From assembly GCF_000203815.1 (NCBI RefSeq), contig NW_004457729.1, positions 1,364,674 through 1,428,673 of the forward strand: DNA of 64,000 nt, in the 5' to 3' direction. Positions within the stretch are counted from its first letter, which is position 1. Every line of letters begins with the position of its first letter. A program made the position numbers and the translations under genes. The stretch is from Cavenderia fasciculata. Taxonomy: Eukaryota; Evosea; Eumycetozoa; Acytosteliales; Cavenderiaceae. Positions 1 through 9,708 of the stretch are shown in pieces. A model generated the notes under the pieces. It was not told the DNA's origin. It did not search any database and saw only the letters and a list, made by a program, of their open reading frames with translations.

Positions 1-572
1 CACTACCACACACACCCCCACCAACAAAACAAAACAACAAAATGCTAGCGAGCGATATACTAGTAGAATGTACATAATAATACACTTCACCGTATTATTA
101 TAAGAAATCATGAATCGATTATTATTCGTGTTGTAGCAAGACAACAAAGTTCAACAACAACAAGTAATTTGTATTATATATATTATTATTCGCTTTTTGC
201 ACAGCAAAACTCTTTATAAAGTAATATTATAGTTCTATAGAACAAAGAAAAAAAAGGTCGAGTGAACAAACACAATTCCAATTGGTGACCAATCAAACTC
301 TCGACTCGAAAAAAAATAGTAGAGAAAACATTAGGAATTGATAATACATTGTAGAGGAGAGAGGCAAGGTTACAAAACACAGCAGCAGACGACAGTTTAG
401 TTTAGTTTAATTTAGTTTAGTTAATTACATCTTTTCAAAACAAAAAGTACCTTAACCTTTACTTTTTAAATTTGTTGTTCATTTTGTTTAATCTTTTTTG
501 TTTATAAATAGAATATAGAGAAATCAAATTATTAAATAACTTACTTACTTTTCAATTTTTATAGAGTAGAAA
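1..572. promoter_or_regulatory. AT-rich upstream region of eIF1A
   Basis: No gene is supported here. The stretch is AT-rich with repeated TTTAGTTTAG units near 397-422 and oligo-A/oligo-T runs, as in dictyostelid promoters. It presumably holds the promoter and 5' leader of the eIF1A gene starting at 573. A 64-codon open frame on the minus strand (186-380) is low in complexity and not credible as a gene. Confidence 0.4.
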
Positions 573-1087
573 ATGCCCAAGAATAAAGGAAAAGGAGGAA
601 AGAATCGTAGAAGAGGAAAGAACGAGAACGAGCAAAAGAGAGAACTCCAATTCAAGGAGGACGGTCAAGAATATGCTCAAGTATTGAAGATGTTGGGTAA
701 TGGACGTATCGAAGCTCAATGTTTTGACGGTCCAAAGCGTCTTTGTCACATTAGTGGTCGTTTGAGAAAGAAGGAATGGATCAACTGTGGTGATATCATC
801 CTCCTCCAACTCAGAGATTACCAAGAAGAAAAGGCCGATGTTATCATGCGTTATACCATCGACGAAGCTCGTAGTCTCAAGACCCTCGGTGAATTGCCAG
901 AGACTGCTCGTATCAATGAAAATGATACCTTTGATGATGATAACAATGATATTCCATTCGAATTCGTTGCTGATGACAATATTGGTAAGAAACAAACAAA
1001 AAAAAAAACACAGGCATATGGATAATTAATTTATGTATTAACCTTCTTTTTATTTAATTAATTATTTTAGATATCGATGCTTTGTAA
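573..1087 (+). CDS. eif1a: Translation initiation factor eIF1A
   Basis: Two exons: 573-984 and 1071-1087 (GTAAGA donor, TTTTAG acceptor), giving 142 residues, the usual length for eukaryotic eIF1A. The basic, Gly/Lys/Arg-rich N-terminal tail ([20 protein letters not shown]) is followed by the S1-like OB-fold (about residues 22-95, with [15 protein letters not shown] and the [11 protein letters not shown] stretch). An acidic C-terminal tail ends in DNIDIDAL, close to the family's DIDDI end that contacts eIF5B. In eukaryotes this factor binds the 40S A-site, promotes scanning and start-codon selection, and works with eIF1, eIF2 and eIF5B. The second exon is only 17 nt long. Without splicing the frame runs into a basic intron-encoded tail, so the splice is needed for the conserved end. 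Confidence 0.97.
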
Positions 1088-1667
1088 ACATTGGAGAGAC
1101 ATATTAAATCAAGATTATCCAATTTCAAATCGAATCATTTTTTTTTTCTATCTTAAAATATATATATTTGTTAAATATAAATCAATCATATATAAACCAA
1201 CCAACCAAACCAAACCCCACTCACCAACCAACCAAACCATTTGACCAAACAAAGATCAATTGTTCGAAATCATTGAGCTTTGAGATATGCTCCCTTTCCT
1301 CACCCTCACGTTTTTTTGTAAAACATCTTTTAAAATAAAACCCATACAGCTATTTAAAAATCAATATCATATATATATCTAGATTCCCCCATTCAATTTC
1401 CACTTTGATCGATTTGATAATTGATCAACTTGTCTTTAAACCAAAATAGTGTATTATTTCCAAATTCCCACTTACACTTTCACGTGATTCTCGATGATTT
1501 CTTGAGTCTGCCCAAAAAAAATGATTAAACTCAGAAAATTTTCTTGGCAAGAAATTTTGAATACATACGTACAATTTTAATTCTACTTTATTAATACCTA
1601 TATACGTAGTTGCTAAAACTACAAGAACAGTAGATAATATATTATTTATAAACATATTACCAAAATA
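1088..1667. promoter_or_regulatory. Spacer between eIF1A and the PF09713-like gene
   Basis: 580 bases with no supported gene. The first part serves as the 3' region of eIF1A, and the rest is AT-rich with CAACCAACCAAACC-type repeats near 1197-1240. The promoter of the gene starting at 1668 should lie here. A minus-strand 102-codon frame (1425-1733) overlaps the first exon of that gene and has no recognisable content. Confidence 0.35.
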
Positions 1668-3000
1668 ATGATGGATCAACAACAACAAATCGAAATCTCC
1701 AAAGAGGAGGCTGCAAATGTAAGTATGATGCACCCCTATACTATAGCATAGGTGAATGAATGTCCATCATAATATCTTCTTGGGTGTTGGTTTGATCCCA
1801 ATAACCTGAGCCCTTCCTATTCAGGATTGATAATTAACTAGATCCTTTCCTTATTTGCTCTCTCTCCTATTAATAGATTTTACAGTGTATAGAGAAATGT
1901 TTTTCATTGTATATGACAAAGACAGAGATTATACTAACCTTACAGAATCAAAGAAATGTTTCCCCTTCATTCTCTGAAACAAGTATGTATTAATTGCATT
2001 GGGTTGCTTATACTACTGTACAGTCTATAAATATATATTAACAGTCAGGCTTTTCTTTTCTTCTTTTTACTTTACTTTAGTGTTGGCAAATTTAGAAGCA
2101 AGTAATCCAGACTTTTTCAAGATATATTACAAACGATTAAAGATTAAAGAACAAATCATAGAGTTTAACTTCCTTTCTCGGTTGCAATTACAATCAATGT
2201 TGGAAGGAAAACAAAAGAAACAATCGTTGGCTCAAACACCACTACCGGCTCAACACCACAACTTGATGATCCCAACTCAAGACAATAATGATGGTGGAGG
2301 TGGAGGGGGAGGCGGTGGAGGTGGATTATATAATCCACTCGACCACCATCAACAACAACAACTACAACAACATCAACAACAACCAATGGTTACTTCAGCA
2401 GCTCAATTATCAATGATGAATGATACGACGGGTGACATTCAAACATCATCATCTCCATCACTTCCAAACAATATTGATGTTAATAGTATGCTAGAAGAGA
2501 ATAACAAATCAATTGTAAATAATATCATGCGTAGAAATATAATAGACCAATCAACCGATGTTTTAGCTCTTTTACAATCAAGTAATAATCGTAAGTCAAA
2601 AAAAAAGGATCCATCCTATTATTATTGATTACTAATTGTTTAATTGCTTATTTATTTTATTTTAGTTTCAACAACTTCAGGAGGATTTAATTTAACTGGT
2701 GGAGGAAATGGACAAGATTTGGGAGTTATAAATTGTACTTCTGGTACGACTCATGGTGGATTTGAACATTCTGACTTTGGTTCAATCGACTTTTCACAGA
2801 TACCTCTTACTGCTTCATTTTCTTTTTCTTTGGCTGATGGTCTTAAAAATCCATCGATGGGTGGAGGACAGTCGAAAGGAGGTATCGAGGATAATGGAAT
2901 GTTGAGAAAGTCTGCTGTAAATTTAAACATGTCAATTGGAGGTGGTCTAGGTGGTATTGGAGGTGAATTGGATTCTTACTTTGATTCAAATAAATTATAA
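1668..3000 (+). CDS. PF09713-like protein (plant 'A_thal_3526' type domain) with low-complexity tail
   Basis: Four exons: 1668-1718, 1877-1982, 2081-2590 and 2666-3000; all joins keep frame and give 333 residues. Exons 1-3 together encode a roughly 70-residue helical module: CIEKCFSLYMTKTEI, then NVSPSF, then NLEASNPDFFKIYYKRLKIK. From memory this follows the pattern of the Pfam family PF09713 of plant proteins of unknown function (IExCLxLYMxxxEVV...FFxxYxxRLxLKxQIxxFNxLLE). After the module come Gly, His/Gln and Ser-rich low-complexity stretches, then a Gly-rich C-terminus ending in YFDSNKL. Without the short exon 2, only the second half of the module would be seen. A nuclear regulatory role is possible but not shown by the sequence. 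Confidence 0.8.
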
Positions 3001-3153
3001 TTCAACCACAAACAAATTTAAATATATAATTTGTTGTTGTTTTAGAAAGGATAGGATATTCCTTCCTACATCTATATTCCCATGGATGAAATTACTGTAC
3101 AATCAAAAAAAAAAAAAGGAATATTATATTGTTTATTATTATTATTATTATTT

Positions 3154-3874
3154 CTATCCCATATTCATGATATCTTCATCGTCATCATCTTCTTCTTCCT
3201 CTTCTTCATCATCATCATCATCTTGGTCATCACTAAAATCCTCTTGAATTGTTACAATATTATCATCTGGATTTATAATAATATCCTTTGCTCCAAGTAC
3301 TTGAATTCCACTATTTTGTTGATTGTTCTTTTGTTGTTGTTTTTTATCCTTGTCTTGTTGTTTATATTGTTCTTGCTTTTGTTTGATTTGTCTTGCATCT
3401 GCTTTTCTTTCAATTGCCACTCGCAACTCTTCGTTTAATAGTCGTAGTGATGCCTTTTGTGCAGATTTAATCGAACCTGCAATGTGTAATACTCGAATGT
3501 AGAGAGGATGTTCTTTAAAGTGAGTGATCATCGTTATCGACATCCATATTTGTTTGAAATAATTAAAATTGGTTTGTATTATAAACTTGTCTGTTACTCC
3601 AGCAACATCTTGAAAAATGAACAACATTAGTATCATTAGAGAGTAAAGATGATTTTAGATTTACTAGTATGTACATACGCCTTATAACAAAACAATCTGC
3701 TATTGAACCTAATAGCCTCTTTGATTCAGCTCTTATATGTGATATTAGTTCATTGACATCAAAGCGTGGATCATTTAAAGAGCCTGTTGAAACAAGTGAG
3801 CTCTTTTGCTCTTCACTTTCTTTCATATGCCATATTAGTTCTATTAATAAATATCTTTGTTTGATTCTGACCAT
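3154..3874 (-). CDS. pop5: Ribonuclease P/MRP protein subunit POP5
   Basis: Two exons on the minus strand: 3874-3679 and 3608-3154, 216 residues. The N-terminus MVRIKQRYLLIELIW is the signature start of POP5 (human MVRFKHRYLLCEL). It continues with the Rpp14/Pop5 ferredoxin-like fold, including ISHIRAESKRLLGSIADCFV, the spliced VIRHVAGVTDKFIIQTN strand and LYIRVLHIAGSIKSAQKASL, matching human LHVGGTIRTCQK. The C-terminus is longer than in animals, with Lys/Gln-rich and then strongly acidic (Glu/Asp) runs, as is common in dictyostelids. POP5 is a protein subunit of RNase P (tRNA 5' maturation) and RNase MRP (rRNA processing) in the nucleus and nucleolus. The gene converges with the preceding plus-strand gene, with 153 bases between the stops. 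Confidence 0.9.
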
Positions 3875-4436
3875 AGTCTAATCTATCTATCTATCTTGTA
3901 TGATTGATCATACAACGTTATCATTAATTAAACCGAGTGAAACTATGACAATGAAACCCCTTTGATGCATTTAATTTTAATTTTCAGGCATGCATTGCAT
4001 ATTTGATGAATAGACTGAATGAATAGTTATTAGTCTGTCCAATTCACATCAATGTTAACTTCAACACACAACAACAACACCACAGAGCTATAGGATAGAG
4101 TAGTGGGATGTGTTAAAGAATACAAAAGTACTCAAAAATTCAATCACACTACGCTCATACTGGCTCCATACAAGTACTGTTGATTGAGAACCCACATTGC
4201 AGCAATGGGTGGTAATGAAAAATCTTGACGACAATGACGATATGATCACTATTCTCTAGCAACAAGATCATATGATGGTAATCATCTTCATCTTTCATCA
4301 TCATCAACAATATTTAATATTATTTATTCTTCATTTATGTATGTATTCATTTCAATCATATTGATAACCAACCATACCATTTAGTTTGAAAGAATTTTCT
4401 TAATCATCATCAATAACAAGACTGTATTAAATAAAT
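3875..4436. promoter_or_regulatory. Divergent spacer, POP5 / lectin cluster
   Basis: 562 bases between the divergent starts of POP5 and the first lectin gene. It is AT-rich, with ATCATC-rich stretches near 4270-4310 and a tetranucleotide CTAT run at 3883-3895. No RNA gene or further open frame is convincing. It probably carries promoters for both genes. Confidence 0.4.
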
Positions 4437-5042
4437 ATGATTAAAGGTAAGGGAAAAAATATATAATATAATATAATAACAATACTAAATACTATTTATT
4501 TATCAAACATCCTTTTCCAAAACCTACCCACCTCCATTATTTTTTATTTAGGGATCATTTTAATCTTATCATTATGGATGATTAATGGATTGATGGCACA
4601 TTTTGCAGGAGGCCATACTCTTCCACCATATAGACCACCTGATACTACTAGAGATGTTATTACAGCATATTACTCTAATCAAACCTATTGTGTCGGACCA
4701 GCTACACTAAGAGTAGAGTTTAAAGAGGTGGTTCTCCAAAATTGCGGAACTCCAGGTCAACAATGGAAGTTTAACCCATCAGGCTCAGTCAGTTTGGCTG
4801 AAAACTATTGTCTCGATATCTTTGGTGGGAGTCCAAAGGAGAATACACCAGTTATTATGTATCCATGCTACAATCCACCATCTGCCAACCAACTTTGGCG
4901 TGTAGAGGGAAACAGAATCGTTTCCAAACTCAATGGCTTATGTCTGACATCACTTGGACCAAAATTGGGATTGATAATGAAACCATGTAATATGGCATCA
5001 TTCTCTCAATTCTTTAATACCCCTCAATTGGTTCAATGTTGA
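4437..5042 (+). CDS. Short secreted ricin-B-type lectin (no DUF3472 domain)
   Basis: Two exons: a 10-nt first exon 4437-4446 (GTAAGG donor) and 4552-5042, giving 166 residues. The join creates a signal peptide (MIKGIILILSLWMINGLMA) that the second exon alone lacks, which is why this start was chosen. The rest is a single ricin-B-like trefoil domain with Cys-rich strands and QxW motifs (GQQWKFN, NQLWRVE), clearly paralogous to the C-terminal halves of the next two genes. The usual last motif (QEWNLP in the paralogues) is changed to QFFNTP here. The N-terminal DUF3472-like domain of the paralogues is absent. It probably binds carbohydrate outside the cell; its ligand cannot be read from the sequence. 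Confidence 0.82.
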
Positions 5043-5569
5043 TCAATATTTTTTAATAATTATTTATCTATCTATCCTACAAAATATAAAAAAAAACAAA
5101 AAAGTTTAAAACTAAATTTAGTTTGTAAAAAACCATACATACATCCATATAGTTAATATTTATATCAATAGAATAGGTGCATTTATTTTTAGAATAAATA
5201 AAATATTCAAATATTGTGTTTTGGTTAAAGTATTTTAGAGGATTCGATAATTTTTTTAACACTATTGTGTAAATCATTTTATTTACTTGTGTTTTTTAAA
5301 TGCAATTGTTCATCCCACACCATCCAAGTTTGTTGTTTCCAACATTGTTCACCTTATATATTAGACAATGATGATGATGATGATGAAAAGAGTAGAACAT
5401 CAATCCCGAAATACCATGGATATTACAAAATCAATTATTACAAAAAAAAGTAAATCATCACAATGGTTGTGCACAACTGAGCAAGATCAATCATGCGATC
5501 AGAATAGATAGGTATTTATATGTTTATTCATTTCAACAACAACATAATAAATCAAATCATAAACATAAA
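5043..5569. other. Spacer between lectin genes 1 and 2
   Basis: 527 bases, AT-rich, with a (GAT)n run at 5368-5386. Open frames on both strands are short and of low complexity. The last 60 bases before 5570 look like a compact promoter and leader rich in CAACAACA and AAATCA. Nothing else is visible. Confidence 0.3.
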
Positions 5570-6748
5570 ATGAAGATTTTAATTACATTATTTTTTGCTA
5601 CAACCTTTATGGTTTTGTTATCATGTGGTCTTGGTATTACTCCAGGAACCTATTCATATTATCATTTTCCTACCACAACTCCATTGGAAACTGTTGAATT
5701 TCAAGTAACCGTTCATACTGACCCAGGATTCTTCCACAAGACATTTTGGAGTAACCAATTCTATCAATCTAAAGGCTCGGTTGGTTATATTGGTATGCAA
5801 TCAAATGGAGGCCAAAAGAGACGTTTCCAATTTTCAATATGGGATGGTTTCAATAGTACCACTACCAACCCAAATGCAAGATGTGGAACCTTTTCTGAAA
5901 AGGGTATTGGTCATTCATGTAGTTTACAAGAGAATTGGCAATGGGGTCATACCTTTTCATTCCGTCTATCAGTTTCTAATGGTTGGGTTACTGGAACTGT
6001 TGTTGATTTAACTGATAATGTTACTTATGTATGTTTAAAAAAAAAAATTAATTTATTCATTCAAAGATATTAATTATTTATTTATATTTTTTATTTTTAG
6101 AATATAGGATCTATTAAAACAAATGCAACTGGAATTACATCAGATCTTCAATCATGGGTAGAATATTATGAATGGAATCAAAATTATAGTAATTGTTTTA
6201 ATCAACCATTCTCATCGGCTAGTTTTATGTTACCAAAGGGTACTGCTAAAGGTGTAAACTATGAAGCAATTCTATCATACACTAAATCATCAAAGAATTG
6301 TACATCAAATACTATTACCACAGTTGGTAATCAAATTACCCATCGTTTGTCAATTGGTAATTCGGTTCGTGATCACATCACACCTTTCAAGACGTTTGGT
6401 GATTTATGTATCGACACTGCAAGTGGTAAGCCAGAAGAGTCAAGTCTCATTGTATCCAATTGTAAACCAAGCCAAACATCTCAACAATGGGTTGTCAGTA
6501 TGGACGGCACTATTCGAATGAGAGAAAACTTTTGTTTTGATATCAAGGGAGGTGATTCTTCATCTGCAGCACCAGTCATTTCATATCCGTGCCATGCTCA
6601 GCACAATCAATTATGGTCTGTCCTTGGAAAGAAAATTAAAAGTGCAAGTGGATTTTGTTTAACCTATTTGAAAAAGGATCAAGGACTCACTGTTCTACCA
6701 TGTAATATGACAGAAGGTCAAGAATGGAATCTACCATCTTCACCATAA
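5570..6748 (+). CDS. Secreted DUF3472-ricin-B lectin, paralogue 2
   Basis: Two exons, 5570-6028 and 6101-6748, 368 residues. Signal peptide at residues 1-22 (MKILITLFFATTFMVLLSCG). Residues about 25-205 match the DUF3472 pattern: VEFQVTVHTDPGFFHKTFWS, GYIGMQSNGG, FQFSIWDGF, CGTFSEKGIGHSC and a WQWGHTFSFRLSV strand. Residues about 260-366 form a ricin-B-like trefoil with QQW, QLW and QEW motifs and paired cysteines. Several Asn-X-Ser/Thr sites fit a secreted glycoprotein. The gene is in tandem with the genes at 4437 and 7025 on the same strand. The intron lies after VTY, a position where the third gene has none, so intron gain or loss followed duplication. Function is probably extracellular glycan binding, inferred only from fold. 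Confidence 0.88.
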
Positions 6749-6815
6749 TTTCATCTTGACAATCAAGAAAAAAATAAAAAAATGTAATAATAAAATAATG
6801 CCTCTAACTGGTTAA

Positions 6816-6866
6816 TCTTGTGATTTGGAAAAAGGTCAAGAATGGAACCTACCAGTTTTCCCTTAA
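6816..6866 (+). pseudogene. Relic 3' tail of a ricin-lectin gene
   Basis: Seventeen codons read SCDLEKGQEWNLPVFP and a stop, almost the same as the last residues of the intact upstream gene (MTEGQEWNLPSSP, stop) and similar to the end of the downstream one (QEWNLPYLY). The nucleotide match to 6713-6748 is close, and TAACT/TAACC just upstream may extend it to about 6804. No frame continues upstream, so only the extreme 3' end survives. It marks either a third full copy that was deleted or a short tandem duplication of the gene end. Confidence 0.75.
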
Positions 6867-7024
6867 TATCATGACTCACGACTGTACCACCATTATAAAA
6901 AAATAAATGAACAGTCAAAAAAAAAAATCATTCTTTTCTTCTATAACCATTGTTAGATGGTGGGGATCATGATGAATGAGTGCTCATTTTCTTTTTTGAA
7001 TGTTAGTATAAAATCTTCGATAGA

Positions 7025-8270
7025 ATGAAGTCAACAACATTTATAATAATAACAATCGTATTAGCTAATATTTTAATTTGTAATGGAGACTTTCAAATTA
7101 AAACACCTTATTCTTATTCTTTTTTTAAATTTCCAACAGTATTAAATAAGAAGTTATCATCAGTAGAATTTCAAATTACTATTAATACAGACCCAGGTAA
7201 TATTCATTTATAATCCCTTTTACTTTTGATACTAATAAATATTATATTTAGGATTTTATTCAAATATTTTTTGGTCTTTTCAATTTGATTTGTTTGGTGG
7301 ATCGTCATCAGGACATATTGGCATTCGATCAAATGGAGGGACGACAAGACAATTTATCTTTTCAGTTTGGGATGCAATAGATAGCTTTTCAAATTCATCA
7401 AACACTAAATGTAGTACTTTTAATGGTGGCGAGGGAGAAAAGGGACATCATTGTGTAGTTGAATGGAATTGGCAAGTTGGACACCCTTACAAATTTACAA
7501 TATCACAATCCCCCAACAATCTATTGAATGCATCAGTCATTGATATAAATGAAAACAAAACATATCAATTGGGTTCAATTAAATCTACATCCAATTTTAT
7601 ATCAACTGAAAACATGTTGGCAATGGTTGGTTATTTTGATGTATGTATTACGATTTGAAAGAAGAAGAATAAGTTCTTATATCTAATTTGATTTCTATAG
7701 AATGGAGAAAATGCAAATTGTGAAAATCAACCATATTCATCTGCAAGTTTTGATTTACCAAGAGGATATTCAAATGGGTCACAACATATGGGAGTATTTT
7801 CAAGTACAGATTACAATCCAAATTGTCAAAATGTAGCAGTTACCATTATCGGATTGGATAATATAGTTAAACATTTGTTGGGTACTGGTAATTCTGTCCG
7901 ATCGATTATAACTCCACATGCAGGTTATCCAAAAAAATCAGATACTTGTTTGGGGATGACAAATGATGGTCAAGTATTGGTAACAAGTTGTACATCCAAT
8001 ATCCAACAACAATGGGTAATGTCTGCCGATGGAAGTATTAGATCCAACAATGATTATTGTTTGGATATTGGTGGAGGTAGTCTTGCTCAGAATGCATCTG
8101 TTATTGCTTATCCATGTCATGATGGTACCAATCAGAAATGGAAAATAGATGGATATCGATTAAAGAGTCAATATAGTGGTTACTGTATCACCCATGCCAA
8201 CACACATGACATTAAAGTTTCATCTTGCGATTCTGATCAACAAGAATGGAATCTTCCCTATCTCTACTAA
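7025..8270 (+). CDS. Secreted DUF3472-ricin-B lectin, paralogue 3
   Basis: Three exons: 7025-7196, 7252-7640 and 7701-8270, 376 residues. Signal peptide MKSTTFIIITIVLANILICN; DUF3472-like domain from about residue 30 to 210 (VEFQITINTDPGFYSNIFWS, GHIGIRSNGG, FIFSVWDAI, EWNWQVGHPYKFTIS); ricin-B-like trefoil from about 265 to 375 with QQW, QKW and QEW motifs. A TATAAAA sequence at 7007-7013 lies close to the start. Introns interrupt it after NTDPG and after GYFD; neither position is shared with the gene at 5570. It is the most diverged full-length member of the cluster. It is likely secreted and glycan-binding, with no catalytic motif seen. Confidence 0.88.
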
Positions 8271-8356
8271 ATATAATTAAAAATAAAATAAAATAAAGAA
8301 GGGTTTTCTCTCTCTATCTCTATCATTGTCTTTAATATTTCCAACATTGATTGAAT

Positions 8357-9523
8357 TTATATATATTTCTTTTCAACCTTGTCAAACATATCTTTAAATT
8401 GTTCCCAAAATACCAATGTCAGACATGTATGTGGTGCCAATCTTAAATAATGTGCAAGGAATCCCTTATACAATGCGAAAAATCCTTCATATTTTACAGT
8501 CTAAAAAATAAAAGAAAAGAAAAGAAAAGAAATATTAATTAACGTTATTATATATCTTTTTTTTTGTTTTTCCTTTCATACTTTATAAATACAATCAACT
8601 AAACTTTTATATTTTTCACCATGGGTATTACCTTTACCTTGGTAATAAAGTCTAGTACGTGCTACATCGAATGGATTCATTCCTATTGTTACAAAGAGAC
8701 CTGCAATTAACGATGCCATGAATTGTGCGTCGATGCCGTCTTTGGTGAAGAGTCCAGTACTCATGACCATACGCTTTGATTCAAAGTAGGTGCTGAGCTG
8801 GATGGATGAACCGACTGCGGTTCTCTGCGCAGAGGTTGCCATACCACGAACCAAACCTCTATAACCTTCATTTCGAATGATACTTTTAAATGCATTCGAG
8901 GTAGAGTTGTAATCTTTAAATTGTGGGTCGTTTGGGAACATTCTAGCAGCTTGCATTCTGACCTTGACCAAATCAAATGGTGATCCCATCGATGCTCCAA
9001 AGGCACCGGCAGCAGCACCAGCCGCCAAATTTTGCCAAAAAGTAGCCGTTCTCTCATCGGTAATACCAACAAACTTTTTGATTATATCATATGATCCCAG
9101 CCGACATCCATTGAGTGTTCCTTGTGACAAATAGGCTGGGAACAATCCTCTTTGAAATCCAATCAATCCTTCTGTTTTCCATATTTTAAAAAATGCATCT
9201 CCTATACCATTATAAATTCTAGCTGATACTTGTAATTCTCCTTGTAACTGTAATCTTGTCTTTACTAATTCAATTGGATTTGTAACTTTAAAAGTAAAAG
9301 TAAAAGTAAAGTAAAATGAACAGTGTAAATAACAACTCTGTAGTTACAGTTTGTATATACAAATAATCTATATAGATTACATACAAGTTGTTGCAGTAAT
9401 TGATGCTAAACTACCAGATGCAAATCCTGAAAACAACTTGAACTTTGTTGGTGATGTAGGTTGTTGTTGTTGTATAACATCATTGATTGATTGTGTTGTT
9501 GTTGTTGTTGGTGTTACAGACAT
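8357..9523 (-). CDS. Mitochondrial carrier, SLC25A34/35 - yeast OAC1 type
   Basis: Three exons on the minus strand: 9523-9385, 9285-8582 and 8500-8357, 328 residues. It has three tandem mitochondrial-carrier repeats with the family signature Px[DE]xx[KR]x[RK]: NPIELVKTRLQLQGEL, SPFDLVKVRMQAAR and NPFDVARTRLYYQ. The GELQ after the first signature, the internal GSPFDLVKVRMQ and the C-terminal HTCLTLVFWEQ resemble animal SLC25A34/35 and yeast Oac1, which exchanges oxaloacetate, sulfate and related anions. The exact substrate cannot be assigned from sequence. The N-terminus (residues 1-26) is Thr/Gln-rich and not conserved. Two introns separate the first and last repeats from the body. It acts in the mitochondrial inner membrane and is convergent with the lectin gene ending at 8270. 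Confidence 0.9.
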
Positions 9524-9708
9524 TGCTTATTTATAAAAATAAACAATATATAGTTATATTGAGCTGCTATCTCTCTTTAAATGAAATTGTAGTTTGAAAA
9601 TGAAATGAAATTGAAACACAATCGTGTGTGAAATGGGAAACTTCCCTACTCCTTTCGTCTCTTTTTGCACACAAAATTGATTTTTAAATTAATATATCTT
9701 TATTTTAT

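Noticed and set aside
552-995. 147-codon minus-strand frame over eIF1A
   Set aside because: Exact antisense shadow of the conserved eIF1A exon; no independent evidence.
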